64,000 nt of DNA from positions 186,001 to 250,000 of the forward strand of contig NZ_MWQY01000002.1 in assembly GCF_002087085.1 (NCBI RefSeq). The letters are read 5' to 3'. A program made the position numbers and the translations under genes. Within the stretch, counting starts at the first letter, position 1; every line of letters begins with the position of its first letter. Shown here piece after piece: positions 8,014-16,188 of the stretch. The notes beneath the pieces were generated by a model. That model ran no database searches. It was not told where the DNA came from and was given only the letters and a program-made list of their open reading frames with translations. This stretch comes from Marispirochaeta aestuarii (GTDB taxonomy: Bacteria > Spirochaetota > Spirochaetia > JC444 > Marispirochaetaceae).

Positions 8014-9912
8014 ATCGAGTAGGCGGGGATCAATAATTATTGATCCCAACCTCTCACACCACCGTACGTACCGTCCGGTATACGGCGGTTCAACTAAACA
8101 GACTATGGTACCTGAAATCAAGTACCCCCCGATCAGCCTCCATGCGTTTAGCATAGAGATTCTTGTAATATCCTAATACATCAAGCAGTCCGAAATGTGT
8201 GTGAATCGTCTTGCTATGTAATAGGCAATTCATTGCACCGGCCATCTTCCAGTAGGAGTTACTCCCAAGCTTCCAATGTTTTAAAACCGAGTCACTTACC
8301 CCCAATTGCCTCAGGCGATGTTTACGGTTTCTCCCATTCTTCCACTGTTTCCATAGATACTGGCGAATACGCCTTCTCGTCCATTCCATCAATTGTTCAA
8401 GGTATTTCTTCATGGAACTTCTAGCAAAGTATCCGATCCACCCTCTGAGCATACTGTTCAGCTCTCTAATAACCGTATCGATCTTCACCCCACGATTACG
8501 TCGGGTTATCAACCTGATTCGGTCTTCCAGCTTTTTCAGTTTCTTTTTGTTAGGAATAACCATACCAAGACGCTCACGTTTCCCGTATGTCAGGAAAGTA
8601 AAACCGAGGAAGGACGAGCCTGAGGCTCTCCTCGCCTCCGTCTTATCCACATTCACTCTCAGCTTCAGTTTCCGCTCAAGATAACTCTTTGCATTATCCC
8701 TCACTCGGTACGATGATCTCTTACTCTTTGTGAAGATATTGCAGTCATCTGCGTATCTGACAAAACGAAGTCCCCGATACTCCAGTTCCCTGTCATATGG
8801 GGTCAGGTAGATATTTGACAGCATTGGAGACAGCGGACCGCCCTGAGGAGTTCCCAAAGCTGTTGCCATCATACTGCCGTTCGTCATTACTCCGCTTTTC
8901 AAGAATACGAAAATGAGTCTCCTGATGTCCTTGTCTTCCATGTGCTTGTCCACCAATCCCATCAAGATGTCATGGTTGACGGTGTCGAAGAATTTGGAGA
9001 GATCCAAATCTACAACATGCCGGTAGCCTTCGGACATGTAGGTCTGTGCGAGTCGAACCGCATCCTCAGCGCTTCTGTTTGGGCGGAACCCGAAACTGTA
9101 ATCACTGAATGTCGGCTCGAACACCGGCGTCAGAACCTGGACCATTGCCTGTTGGATTACACGATCAATTGCCGTGGGTATCCCCAGAAGCCGTACTCCT
9201 CCACTGTCTTTGGGAATCTCTACCCGCAGTACAGGCTGTGGTTTGTACTTCCTGCTCACAATCTGTTTACGTATCTCAGGCCAGTGTGCATCGAAGTAGC
9301 CAGGAAGTTCGCTAACTTCCATTTCATCTACCCCGCAAGCGCCTTTGTTCGCCACCACTTTTCTGATGGCTTCCTGGATGTTCGCAAAGGAAATCAGTTG
9401 TTCGCACAAATTGGTGTTCGGTCTTGACTTGTCTTCCTTTCTCATGTGTTCCTTCCCATCTTGTATCATCCCCTGTTCAGGCATTCGCCGTTCGGATTCA
9501 CAGATGGACCTTTCCTCTTTGAAAGGCATTTAGTTGTTCGGCCCTTCACGATGTTTCCTCATCCCTACTATGGCCTCGGCTGACTTCTCATGGCGAGCTT
9601 TACTCCACCTATCATTACCAATATTGCAGGCTAAGATGTCCATGAGACCTCCCCCGTTAAGAATAATGACTTTCCTTCCAGGCAACCGCCACATTTACTG
9701 CATCAGTTGTAGTGTGGATTTCGTCACTCTTTGTAAACTCGTCCACTGATACAGCCTTATATGTGATTTCTGTCCGTCGGTTCGGAAGTTTGCCTCGGAC
9801 TTCCTTCAGACCCAGCCTCGCGACTACGCCCTTGTCGTCAGCTAGCAGTCTCTTTCACACTACCACCTGCAACGGACTTTCACCGTTTAGTCATTACCCA
9901 TGCAGGGCAAAC
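8014..9912 (-). mobile_element. Group II intron carrying a maturase gene
   Basis: The element is 1899 bp on the minus strand. The 3' end reads CTACTCGAT, ending AT at 8014, preceded by a domain VI-like hairpin (GGGATCAAT / ATTGATCCC, 8032-8047) and a domain V-like helix (8050-8094, with GAACCGCCGTATACC and GGTACGTACGGTGG). The 5' end begins GTTTGCCCTGCATGGG at 9912, resembling the GTGCGCCCGGCATGGG start of known introns. Excising exactly 8014-9912 restores a single reading frame in the host gene, which supports both borders. The encoded protein has reverse transcriptase and maturase regions but no endonuclease domain, as in bacterial class C or D introns. Domain positions were read by eye. 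Confidence 0.88.
8090..9529 (-). CDS. ltrA: Group II intron reverse transcriptase/maturase
   Basis: A 479-residue protein on the intron sense strand. The reverse-transcriptase palm has VVDLDLSKFFDTVNHDIL, GTPQGGPLSPMLSNIYL and the catalytic RYADD motif, followed by FLGFTFLTY and the maturase region with LNSMLRGWIGYFA. It ends in HFGLLDVLGYYKNLYAKRM, with no HNH endonuclease, so mobility would rely on replication-fork priming. An internal ATG at 9445 is preceded by GGAAGGA and could be the real start (about 451 residues). It helps splicing and retrohoming of its own intron. No inactivating changes are seen. Confidence 0.93.
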   Translation of the reverse strand: MPFKEERSICESERRMPEQGMIQDGKEHMRKEDKSRPNTNLCEQLISFANIQEAIRKVVANKGACGVDEMEVSELPGYFDAHWPEIRKQIVSRKYKPQPVLRVEIPKDSGGVRLLGIPTAIDRVIQQAMVQVLTPVFEPTFSDYSFGFRPNRSAEDAVRLAQTYMSEGYRHVVDLDLSKFFDTVNHDILMGLVDKHMEDKDIRRLIFVFLKSGVMTNGSMMATALGTPQGGPLSPMLSNIYLTPYDRELEYRGLRFVRYADDCNIFTKSKRSSYRVRDNAKSYLERKLKLRVNVDKTEARRASGSSFLGFTFLTYGKRERLGMVIPNKKKLKKLEDRIRLITRRNRGVKIDTVIRELNSMLRGWIGYFARSSMKKYLEQLMEWTRRRIRQYLWKQWKNGRNRKHRLRQLGVSDSVLKHWKLGSNSYWKMAGAMNCLLHSKTIHTHFGLLDVLGYYKNLYAKRMEADRGVLDFRYHSLFS

Positions 9913-10473
9913 AAAGGAACAGAAACCCCGGCTTCCGCCGCCGAGTTCTGGTTGAATGCAGTTCAGTACGAGTACGGAATAGAAAGCCGGATACGGCTTG
10001 AAGACTGGGATCTTTCCGCAGGCTATTCACGATCGAGCCTGCACCCCCTGCGAGCTGGATTTGCTGAAACCGCCTATGATGTACTGAAAGCAGGCGCAGT
10101 GCTTCCAGCCGTCCGTACGGGAGGTATCCTGGCCCGGTTTTCCCTCCACGGGGGCTATCATACCCTTTTCGATTTCTGGAAAAGCAGACTCCCGCGCTAC
10201 AGGGTACAATACAGCCTGGCGCCCCGTATATACCTGGAAACCCGGGCCCCCTCAACTGTGTATGCCCGCTTTGAACCGACGCTGTTTTTTCTCAGGTCGG
10301 GGGATGCCGGCTATGATGTCTTCTGCGAAACTGGGCTGCAGCTGAACGGCACGGGGGGCGCCGCATCGTTCTATTTATGGTCACGCTTCTGTGACGATAC
10401 CGAACTCCTGGCGGAATCCAGGGACCGATGCGCTGTTACCGGCCTGGGAGTCCGGATTTCCACCTCACCTTGA
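9913..10473 (+). pseudogene. Exported protein, 3' fragment after group II intron
   Basis: Remaining 186 codons of the gene begun at 7714. The coding sequence resumes at AAA GGA ACA (KGTETPASAAEF) and continues with beta-rich sequence (FLRSGDAGYDVFCETGL, GAASFYLWSRFCDD) to the stop at 10473. The open frame that extends into intron sequence upstream has no valid start of its own. If translated at all it would need a start inside this fragment. Together with the 5' part it encodes about 286 residues, likely a secreted or outer-membrane protein of unknown function. tRNA-Leu follows about 50 bp downstream. Confidence 0.75.
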
Positions 10474-10499
10474 CAGAGGTACAGGGGGCGGAGTATTCT
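10470..10499 (+). promoter_or_regulatory. Promoter of tRNA-Leu
   Basis: TTGACA (10470-10475), 18-bp spacer, TATTCT (10494-10499), 24 bp before the tRNA start. It lies just past the stop of the interrupted gene, so the tRNA is probably transcribed on its own. Confidence 0.65.
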
Positions 10500-10523
10500 C
10501 CTTCAGGTTAACATTTTACGCCC

Positions 10524-10607
10524 GCCGGCGTGGCGAAATTGGTAGACGCGCTAGACTCAAAATCTGGTGGGGGCAACTCCGTGTCGGTTCGAGTCCGACC
10601 GCCGGTA
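10524..10607 (+). tRNA. tRNA-Leu (CAA)
   Basis: An 84-nt class II tRNA. Acceptor strand GCCGGCG pairs with CGCCGGT (G-U first pair) before discriminator A. The anticodon loop CTCAAAA gives anticodon CAA, decoding UUG. The T-arm is GTCGG/TTCGAGT/CCGAC, and a long variable arm (GGTGGGGGCAACTCC) is present as expected for leucine. CCA is not encoded. The 3' part recurs 283 bp downstream. Confidence 0.95.
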
Positions 10608-10639
10608 AATCAAAAGTCGTCGCAAGACGGCTTTTTTTA

Positions 10640-10790
10640 GGGCGCCACTAAAAACGTGGTATTTTTGTTACAGGCAAGGCGGAGGGATTTTGTAGCGCCC
10701 GCAAACTCTTGTGATAACAAGAGTTGAGGACCGCGGGAAATCCCGACAACGCAGCATAGAGCAAAAAGAGTAGTTTTTAGAGGTGACCAC
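10640..10790. repeat. Long imperfect palindrome (cruciform) behind tRNA-Leu
   Basis: Nested inverted repeats: CACTAAAAAC near 10645 with GTTTTTAGAGGTG near 10774, GGGATTT near 10685 with AAATCCC near 10738, and a perfect inner hairpin AACTCTTGT-GATA-ACAAGAGTT at 10704-10725. No coding frame is convincing. It looks like a mobile repeat of the MITE or REP kind; copies elsewhere in the genome would confirm this. Confidence 0.6.
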
Positions 10791-10797
10791 ATTCCAT

Positions 10798-10887
10798 CGG
10801 ACTCGAACGCAGTCCAGGCGATTGGCCCGAAGGGACTATCGTAAGCAGCGAATCGCGAAGCGATGCAGCTGTCGAGTCCGACCGCCG
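10798..10887. repeat. Inverted and direct copies of the tRNA-Leu 3' end
   Basis: 10872-10887 repeats tRNA positions 10589-10604 exactly (TCGAGTCCGACCGCCG). 10798-10809 holds an inverted T-arm match, reading GTTCGAGTCCG on the other strand. A hairpin with ATCGC-GAA-GCGAT lies between them. No integrase gene is present in the window. Confidence 0.6.
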
Positions 10888-10890
10888 CCG

Positions 10891-11403
10891 CTATAATTCG
10901 CTCAGCCTGCGCCGGTAGGCCTGTGCTTCCTGCTGCCGTCCCAGAACTTCACAGGTATCGGCAATATTGAAGAGGGCGTCTTTGTGGTTTTTATCTGCGG
11001 CCAGGGCCTTCTCGAAGCAGGCCAGAGCCTTTTCGTATCGTCCCTGGACAAACTGAAGGGCGCCGATATTGTTCTGAACGGTCGGATCCTTCGGATTGAG
11101 TTCCTCGGCCCGGCTATAGGCTCTGGCGGCCTCCCCGTAGTTTCCCGACTGGAAGTGAATGAATCCCAGCTGATTCCATGCTTCTGCGTCGTCACCCCGG
11201 ATTTCCAGATATCTCAGCATCCGTTCCTCGGCAGGCTTGAATCTGTCCATCCGGCTTAAGGCAATGGCACTGTTGAAGAGCGCCGAAAGATGATCAGGAT
11301 CGGACTCGAGAACCCGGGCAAAGCAGCGTTCCGCCTCCTCCGGATTATCGAGGGACAACAGGTCCGCCCCCTTGTTAACAAGGATATGAAGCTTCTCATC
11401 CAT
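10891..11403 (-). CDS. TPR-repeat protein
   Basis: A 170-residue protein with four or five TPR units (NPEEAERCFARVLESDPDHLSAL, NYGEAARAYSRAEELNPKDPTV, RYEKALACFEKALAADKNHKDA). The start is the ATG at 11403, one base after the stop of the HPr gene, not the longer frame that would run through that gene. No signal peptide, so it is probably a cytoplasmic adaptor. It is the last gene of the minus-strand signalling operon. Partner unknown. Confidence 0.82.
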   Translation of the reverse strand: MDEKLHILVNKGADLLSLDNPEEAERCFARVLESDPDHLSALFNSAIALSRMDRFKPAEERMLRYLEIRGDDAEAWNQLGFIHFQSGNYGEAARAYSRAEELNPKDPTVQNNIGALQFVQGRYEKALACFEKALAADKNHKDALFNIADTCEVLGRQQEAQAYRRRLSEL

Positions 11404-11404
11404 A

Positions 11405-11683
11405 TCATTCTCCCCGGGGAGGAAAATCAAAGTTCTTACCAAACAGATCGGTAAGGGTCGACAGCATCTCATCCTCTCCCGGGCCGTCGACGCTGATCCG
11501 CACATGGTCTCCCTGATAGAGTCCCATGGCAATCAAACCCATTACATTGGTGAGGTCCGTCACCATTCCCTTGCCTTCCACGGAAATCTTCCCCGGATAT
11601 CCACCGGCAGCCTGGATTATGAGACCCGACGGCCGGACATGAATTCCCGCGAAGTTCCGCACTTCAACATTAGCATGAACCAT
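11405..11683 (-). CDS. HPr-like phosphocarrier protein
   Basis: A 92-residue HPr-family protein. The active-site loop GIHVRPSG places His at position 15 and Arg at 17, as in PTS HPr. The helix that normally carries the regulatory serine reads DLTNVMGL, so position 46 is Asn rather than Ser. Phosphotransfer through His15 is plausible, but HPr kinase regulation through Ser46 is not. No PTS enzyme I or II is present nearby; the gene sits in an operon with Hpt and receiver proteins. Many spirochaetes carry HPr-like proteins with a regulatory rather than a transport role; this is inference. Confidence 0.88.
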   Translation of the reverse strand: MVHANVEVRNFAGIHVRPSGLIIQAAGGYPGKISVEGKGMVTDLTNVMGLIAMGLYQGDHVRISVDGPGEDEMLSTLTDLFGKNFDFPPRGE

Positions 11684-11719
11684 TCTGGATGAAAGTATGC
11701 ACCCTTTAACAAAAAATGT

Positions 11720-12850
11720 CTAACCTGCAGAATCTTCGCTGTCCAGAATACGAAGCCTGGCCAGTTCCCTGCGTATCTTCGTGCGGGTTACAGGCTTCAG
11801 AATATAGGCGTCCGCCTGGTCTGCAAAGCTTTTCCGTATGCTTTTGTGCTCCGCCACGGTGGTAACAACGGCGATGCGCGACCTGTCCAGTCCCGCTATA
11901 CCATGGTCATCCTCCAGAGCCCGGATACCGGAAAGCACATCGAGACCGGATATCTCGGGAAGCAAAAGGTCCAGGATGACCAGATCGTAGGCTTTTCCCT
12001 CCTGAAGGGCCGTTCTGAATGCCTCCAGGGCTTCCCTGCCGTCCACCGCGACATCGCAGGCGCCAAAGTTGCTCAGTACGGCAGACTCGAGATGCCTGGT
12101 GGTAAAATCATCCTCCACAATAAGGATATTCAGCTCCCCGGACCGGACAGGGGACTTGTCCTCAAGGGGAACCTTCGGCTCTGGAGCAGTCGAAGCATCA
12201 GCATAGGGCAAAAGAGGATCGAATATCTGCTCTTTCAGTTCCTCGATCTTCAGAGGACTCGAGAAGATGATGGTAAGGGTGATCATTTCCTGACCTTCGG
12301 GCCACTGGTCCGGTTTCGGTACTACTTCAATGAGGGTTCCGAGGGATTCCAGAGTCCTGAATACAGGCAGTTTCCAGAACCGTTCCTCCTGAAGGGAGGA
12401 TTTGACGGTTTTCTGGATCTGCCACAGCCCGCTGTTATCCTTCGAAGAAGAAGAGGCGGCAGGACGCACAGGAGCATCCGGCCGTTGACTCGCCGAAGAG
12501 GCATCTATCCGGAACTCCTGCTCTGTATCCGACTCCAGATTCAGGCGCACCACATCCAGGGCGGACAAAAAGCTGTCCAGCTCCTCACCGGCAGGCAGGG
12601 TACCGGTATTTCGATGGGAATCGAGGATATGCTCCATGGAATGAAGCATTTTTGATGAAACAGGAAACCCCGCCATACCCAGAGAACTCTTCAGGCTGTG
12701 GGCGCTGCGGAACATGGAGTGGATCTGTGCAAGAGCGTCGATATCCCTCTTTTCACTGCCCTGCAGTTCTTCAAAATTCAGAAATTCCTGTTCCAGTGTA
12801 TCAAGATGATCAAGTATCTCCGCCATGAAGGCTTCGTGTTGGGAATCCAT
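11720..12850 (-). CDS. Hpt and receiver domain signalling protein
   Basis: A 376-residue protein from ATG at 12850; a TTG start at 12898 inside the upstream gene is possible. The N-terminal Hpt domain has the phosphorylatable His in FRSAHSLKSSLG. A middle region of ~130 residues contains a beta-type segment with MITLTIIFSSPLKIEELKEQIFDPLLPYAD. The C-terminal receiver domain has ILIVEDD, DLVILDLLLPE (phospho-acceptor Asp) and YILKPV. So one chain carries both a phosphodonor and an acceptor, with no kinase domain. It is in an operon with another Hpt protein and a cNMP-binding protein. Confidence 0.85.
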   Translation of the reverse strand: MDSQHEAFMAEILDHLDTLEQEFLNFEELQGSEKRDIDALAQIHSMFRSAHSLKSSLGMAGFPVSSKMLHSMEHILDSHRNTGTLPAGEELDSFLSALDVVRLNLESDTEQEFRIDASSASQRPDAPVRPAASSSSKDNSGLWQIQKTVKSSLQEERFWKLPVFRTLESLGTLIEVVPKPDQWPEGQEMITLTIIFSSPLKIEELKEQIFDPLLPYADASTAPEPKVPLEDKSPVRSGELNILIVEDDFTTRHLESAVLSNFGACDVAVDGREALEAFRTALQEGKAYDLVILDLLLPEISGLDVLSGIRALEDDHGIAGLDRSRIAVVTTVAEHKSIRKSFADQADAYILKPVTRTKIRRELARLRILDSEDSAG

Positions 12851-12879
12851 ATTAAATGTTTCATCCTGGGCATGAAGTA

Positions 12880-13236
12880 TTAGAAATGGGAACGCCAATT
12901 CCCTTCTTTATAATATGCGATGAGGGCCCTTATTTCAAATACCAGAGAAGAAAACAGGCTGCTGTATTCCGCATCCCGTCCTTCCCTAACTGCAGCCTCA
13001 AGGTTTTCGGCGGCGGAAACAGAAGGTCCGGCAGCGATGGAAACAAGCATGCTTTTCGTTTGATGGACTTTATGCCGAAGCTGACGATGTTCATTCCGGC
13101 GAATCAGGGTACGGATTTCTTCCATATCATCGAAAACCCTGTTCTGCACCATCTCCATGAGTTCCATAAAAAGATCAGTATCTCCTTCGTAGATTTCCTG
13201 GAGCATAGACTGGTTAAAGGGAGTCTCCATTCTCAA
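12880..13236 (-). CDS. Hpt-domain protein
   Basis: A 118-residue helical protein with the Hpt-like motif VHQTKSML, placing the phosphorylatable His at about residue 58, inside a four-helix pattern (LFMELMEMVQNRVFDDMEEIRTL; LFSSLVFEIRALIAYY). Its start overlaps the cNMP-binding gene end by 4 bp. It most likely passes phosphate between a sensor kinase elsewhere and the receiver of the next gene. The match is to the general Hpt fold, not to a named protein. Confidence 0.65.
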   Translation of the reverse strand: MRMETPFNQSMLQEIYEGDTDLFMELMEMVQNRVFDDMEEIRTLIRRNEHRQLRHKVHQTKSMLVSIAAGPSVSAAENLEAAVREGRDAEYSSLFSSLVFEIRALIAYYKEGNWRSHF

Positions 13237-13733
13237 TCTCCCCGGATTTCACTCACCAGGGCGTCGAAGATGGTAAGCATATCCACCGTCGTTTTTCGCA
13301 GGCGGGATGCGATGATCTTGGCAATGGCCCGGGTAACCGGCAGCCCGATGGCTGAGTTCCTGTCGCCAAGTTCCAGGAAATCCTTTTTTGAAATAACCAG
13401 AAATTCGGAATCCATGGCGGCCACCACCGTGGCCGAGCGCTTATCGTCATCTATCAAAGCCAGCTCCCCGAAAAAGACGTTATCCTCCGCCTTGAGCCCG
13501 ACAACCGTATAATTATCTCCGGCCCGGGTCCGCTTGAGAATCTCCACCCCGCCGTTCAGAACGATGAACATTTCATCTCCAAGCTCCCCTTCCCGGATTA
13601 TTGTCTCTCCCTTTTTATATCCCCGGATCCGGCATATCCTTTCAAGTTCTTCCATGTAGTCTGAGTGAGACCTGATTGCTTCGAAAAGACTGATTTTCTC
13701 AAGACGTTCCCGTATGTCCTGATTACTGCTCAT
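13233..13733 (-). CDS. Cyclic-nucleotide-binding domain protein
   Basis: A 166-residue protein that is essentially one cNMP-binding domain: GETIIREGELGDEMFIVLNGGVEIL, FFGELALIDDDKRSATVVA with the phosphate-binding FGELALI...RSATV cassette, and C-terminal helices. There is no HTH, so this is a stand-alone sensor and not a CRP/FNR regulator. It overlaps the K+ channel gene by 4 bp and the Hpt gene by 4 bp. The pairing with the channel suggests nucleotide control of the channel by a separate subunit; this is an inference from overlap. Confidence 0.85.
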   Translation of the reverse strand: MSSNQDIRERLEKISLFEAIRSHSDYMEELERICRIRGYKKGETIIREGELGDEMFIVLNGGVEILKRTRAGDNYTVVGLKAEDNVFFGELALIDDDKRSATVVAAMDSEFLVISKKDFLELGDRNSAIGLPVTRAIAKIIASRLRKTTVDMLTIFDALVSEIRGD

Positions 13734-14902
13734 TGGGGGACCTTCCGGCTTTCAAGAACAATGGCCATAGAGTGGGGCTGAATCGGGTAGTCGTCGGGGG
13801 GAACAAAGAGGGGACGATTAACCTCCAGCTCCTTGACCTTCTGCAGGTTGGTTACCAGGGCTGAGACATCGGAGGTTTTCTGGGCGTTTCTGAGGGCCTC
13901 CATTTTCATGCGGTTCGGCGTCCCGGTGTTCTCCAGAAGCCCCAGCAGAATCATGCTGCCCTTTTCTTGAAAACCGTTCCGATACTGACTGTAACTCTTT
14001 CCCACGAACTCCCGGGGAATTACAGCGGTGCTTAAGCGGGCACTGCCGTTTTCTCCCGCCAGAAGATCCTGAATAATATGGGACATGCCGTTGGTTACGG
14101 AGGAACGGGAGAGAATACGTCTGGAGAGATCCCGGGAAAAGATGATTTCATCACAGCCGGCATGCTTCAGGTAGCTTTCGTATTTCCGGTCAAGGAGCTC
14201 AGCGGTTGTATAGACATCCCGGGCAATTGCCTTGATGGTCAGGACCGTCATGACCGTTTTGGAATCCACCTCCGATGGAACCGAACTCTCCCAGGTATCC
14301 GCCAGGATCAGGACCTTACGGGCATTTCTGACATTGGCCCTCTTGAGGGTTGCTTCGGAGAAATAATCTCCCCGAACGAACTTCAAACCCTTCAGGTCTA
14401 TCTCTTCTTTTATCTCTTCAACCTTGTCGGGTTCAATATTCGACAGGAGCACCAGCCGGTCTCCCTTCAGATCGCTGCTTTCCAGAATATCCAGCAGAAT
14501 GTCCCGCATGTGGTCCTTCCAGCCGCATACGATAAGATGATCACTTAGTTTGGGAAAATCCATCAAGCCCCTCCTTGCGCGGGAATTTCGTTCCACAAAA
14601 ACGGATGCCAGCGATCCGGACAGGGCACTGGTGGCGGCAATCCCCAAAAAGATGGAAACCACGGCAACAAGACGTCCCGGAAAGGTTACCGGAACCTTGT
14701 CGCCATACCCGGTTGTGGAAAAGGTTATTACTGCCCACCAGAACCCGTCCAGAAGGTCAGAGAACTGGGTATTAATACTGCTTTCAAAGAGATATACCAG
14801 TCCGCCGGTTATCAGGAAAACTGCAAGAAAGAAGAGCGCCATCTGCATAAAGGGGGAATTAAGAAGATTTTCGAGAAAACGCTGCAGACGGCGAAAGGGC
14901 AT
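13730..14902 (-). CDS. Two-TM potassium channel with RCK domain
   Basis: A 390-residue ion channel. TM1 at about 20-38, a pore helix with WWAVITFSTTGYGDKVP (selectivity filter TTGYGD at 63-68), TM2 at about 77-103, then a TrkA-N/RCK-type Rossmann region (LIVCGWKDHMRDILLDIL, VFVRGDYFSEATLKRA-like, VLILADTWESS) and a C-terminal regulatory part. It resembles MthK/Kch-type channels. The cNMP-binding gene overlaps its 3' end and the OmpA gene lies 2 bp upstream of its start. Confidence 0.9.
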   Translation of the reverse strand: MPFRRLQRFLENLLNSPFMQMALFFLAVFLITGGLVYLFESSINTQFSDLLDGFWWAVITFSTTGYGDKVPVTFPGRLVAVVSIFLGIAATSALSGSLASVFVERNSRARRGLMDFPKLSDHLIVCGWKDHMRDILLDILESSDLKGDRLVLLSNIEPDKVEEIKEEIDLKGLKFVRGDYFSEATLKRANVRNARKVLILADTWESSVPSEVDSKTVMTVLTIKAIARDVYTTAELLDRKYESYLKHAGCDEIIFSRDLSRRILSRSSVTNGMSHIIQDLLAGENGSARLSTAVIPREFVGKSYSQYRNGFQEKGSMILLGLLENTGTPNRMKMEALRNAQKTSDVSALVTNLQKVKELEVNRPLFVPPDDYPIQPHSMAIVLESRKVPQ

Positions 14903-14904
14903 GA

Positions 14905-16116
14905 TCAGTTCTCCAACAGGGTAATCTCAACCCTGCGATTAAGCCTGCGGCCGGCTTCGGTATCGTTTCCAGCCACAGGTTCCCGGGCGCCCATACCGCG
15001 TATTACGATCTGGTCCTCCCGGCGGGCGCCAAGTTCTATCAGCGCCCTGGCCGTTACCCTGGCCCGCTCCAGAGAAAGGCGTTCCCGGCCGCTCTCCGTA
15101 CCAGCCAGAGCAGTATGACCGGTAATCAGCACGTCCCGATCCGGGTAGCGTTTAAGGATCTCCGCCACTGCTCGAATCTTTTCCTCTTCCCCGGGAACAA
15201 AACGGGATGAGTCGGGGAGAAAGCGGATATTATGCAGGGCAATGGTTATACCCTGTTCGTCCACCCGTACCTCGGAGTCTTCTACCTTGTCTTTTTCCAG
15301 GGAATTACGGATTTCCTCGGCGACCTTTTCCTTTTCCATCTTTTCCGCCTGAATGACCTCGGCCGACGCCGTCCCGCGGAAAATCCAGGAGGTACCGTCA
15401 TTCAGCTGCATTACCAGCTCGAACTCCTCGGTATAGGCCGCGAGATACCCTTTTTCATTGTCCCAGTAAAGGTGCTGCGCCGAAAAACCGGAAATCTGCT
15501 CCGGGGCCAGCCCCCGGCTTACGGGGAAACGATGGTATACCTGATACGTGGCATCGATGGCATGGAACATTTTATCCTTATACTCTTCCAGCCCCAGGTA
15601 CTGATACGCCACGTTAATGGGGAATCGCACGACGCCCAGGCCGCTGCCGGAGTCCCGGAAGTCATGGACCTCCTCGCCGACCCCCACCCAGGTTTCCCCG
15701 GGAGCGACATCCCGTTCCGGGAACCTGGGAACTCCCCGCACAACGGGAAAACTGTATCTGTCGGGAACATCCATTTCGCCGTAGGCATTCCGGCGATAGG
15801 CCGTGGGGTGCTCCTCGCTCCACTGGTAAACTCCGGCATCCCCGGTGGAACGGTTGGCGATCTGGAAAACCCCTTCCAGCTCCCCTGTTTCACCCCGGAC
15901 ATCCTTGATTGTGTAGGCAATCTTGTAGCGCAGCTCCGACTGCTGAACAGCCTGCTGACGGCCATACCGCTGGATAACGGTCTCATCCACCTGGGCGACA
16001 GCCCGGAATTTTGCCCCTGAGACATACTGGAAGCGAAAAACCTCGGCTTCCAGTCTGTTTCCCGCCAGCAATCCGGTCAACAAAAGGAGCAAGGAGCTTA
16101 TCTTTGATATTTTCAT
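14905..16116 (-). CDS. OmpA-family outer-membrane/peptidoglycan-binding protein
   Basis: A 403-residue exported protein from ATG at 16116 (AGG-rich stretch in front). A hydrophobic signal segment ends near LLAGNRLEAE. The central region (YSFPVVRGVPRFPERDVAPGETW and beta-type sequence) is unassigned. The last ~120 residues are an OmpA/Pal-type domain: VLITGHTALAGTESGRERLSLERA, IVIRGMGAREPVAGNDTEAGRRLNRRVEI, with the peptidoglycan-binding Asp and Arg positions. It is the first gene of the signalling operon and divergent from the DEAD-box-like gene. Confidence 0.88.
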   Translation of the reverse strand: MKISKISSLLLLLTGLLAGNRLEAEVFRFQYVSGAKFRAVAQVDETVIQRYGRQQAVQQSELRYKIAYTIKDVRGETGELEGVFQIANRSTGDAGVYQWSEEHPTAYRRNAYGEMDVPDRYSFPVVRGVPRFPERDVAPGETWVGVGEEVHDFRDSGSGLGVVRFPINVAYQYLGLEEYKDKMFHAIDATYQVYHRFPVSRGLAPEQISGFSAQHLYWDNEKGYLAAYTEEFELVMQLNDGTSWIFRGTASAEVIQAEKMEKEKVAEEIRNSLEKDKVEDSEVRVDEQGITIALHNIRFLPDSSRFVPGEEEKIRAVAEILKRYPDRDVLITGHTALAGTESGRERLSLERARVTARALIELGARREDQIVIRGMGAREPVAGNDTEAGRRLNRRVEITLLEN

Positions 16117-16132
16117 TCTCACGCCTACTTCC

Positions 16133-16161
16133 TTGACAAATATATGTCCAAGCTTATATCT
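16133..16161 (+). promoter_or_regulatory. Promoter of the DEAD-box-like gene
   Basis: TTGACA (16133-16138) and TATATC/ATATCT (16155-16161) with a 16-17 bp spacer. A transcript from here starts near 16170, after the ATG at 16144, which supports the later GTG start at 16189. Confidence 0.5.
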
Positions 16162-16188
16162 TCAAATTGTATTCCACAGGAAGCCGAT

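Noticed and set aside
10524-10890. Prophage or island att site at tRNA-Leu
   Set aside because: The repeat pair encloses only 283 bp with no integrase or cargo.
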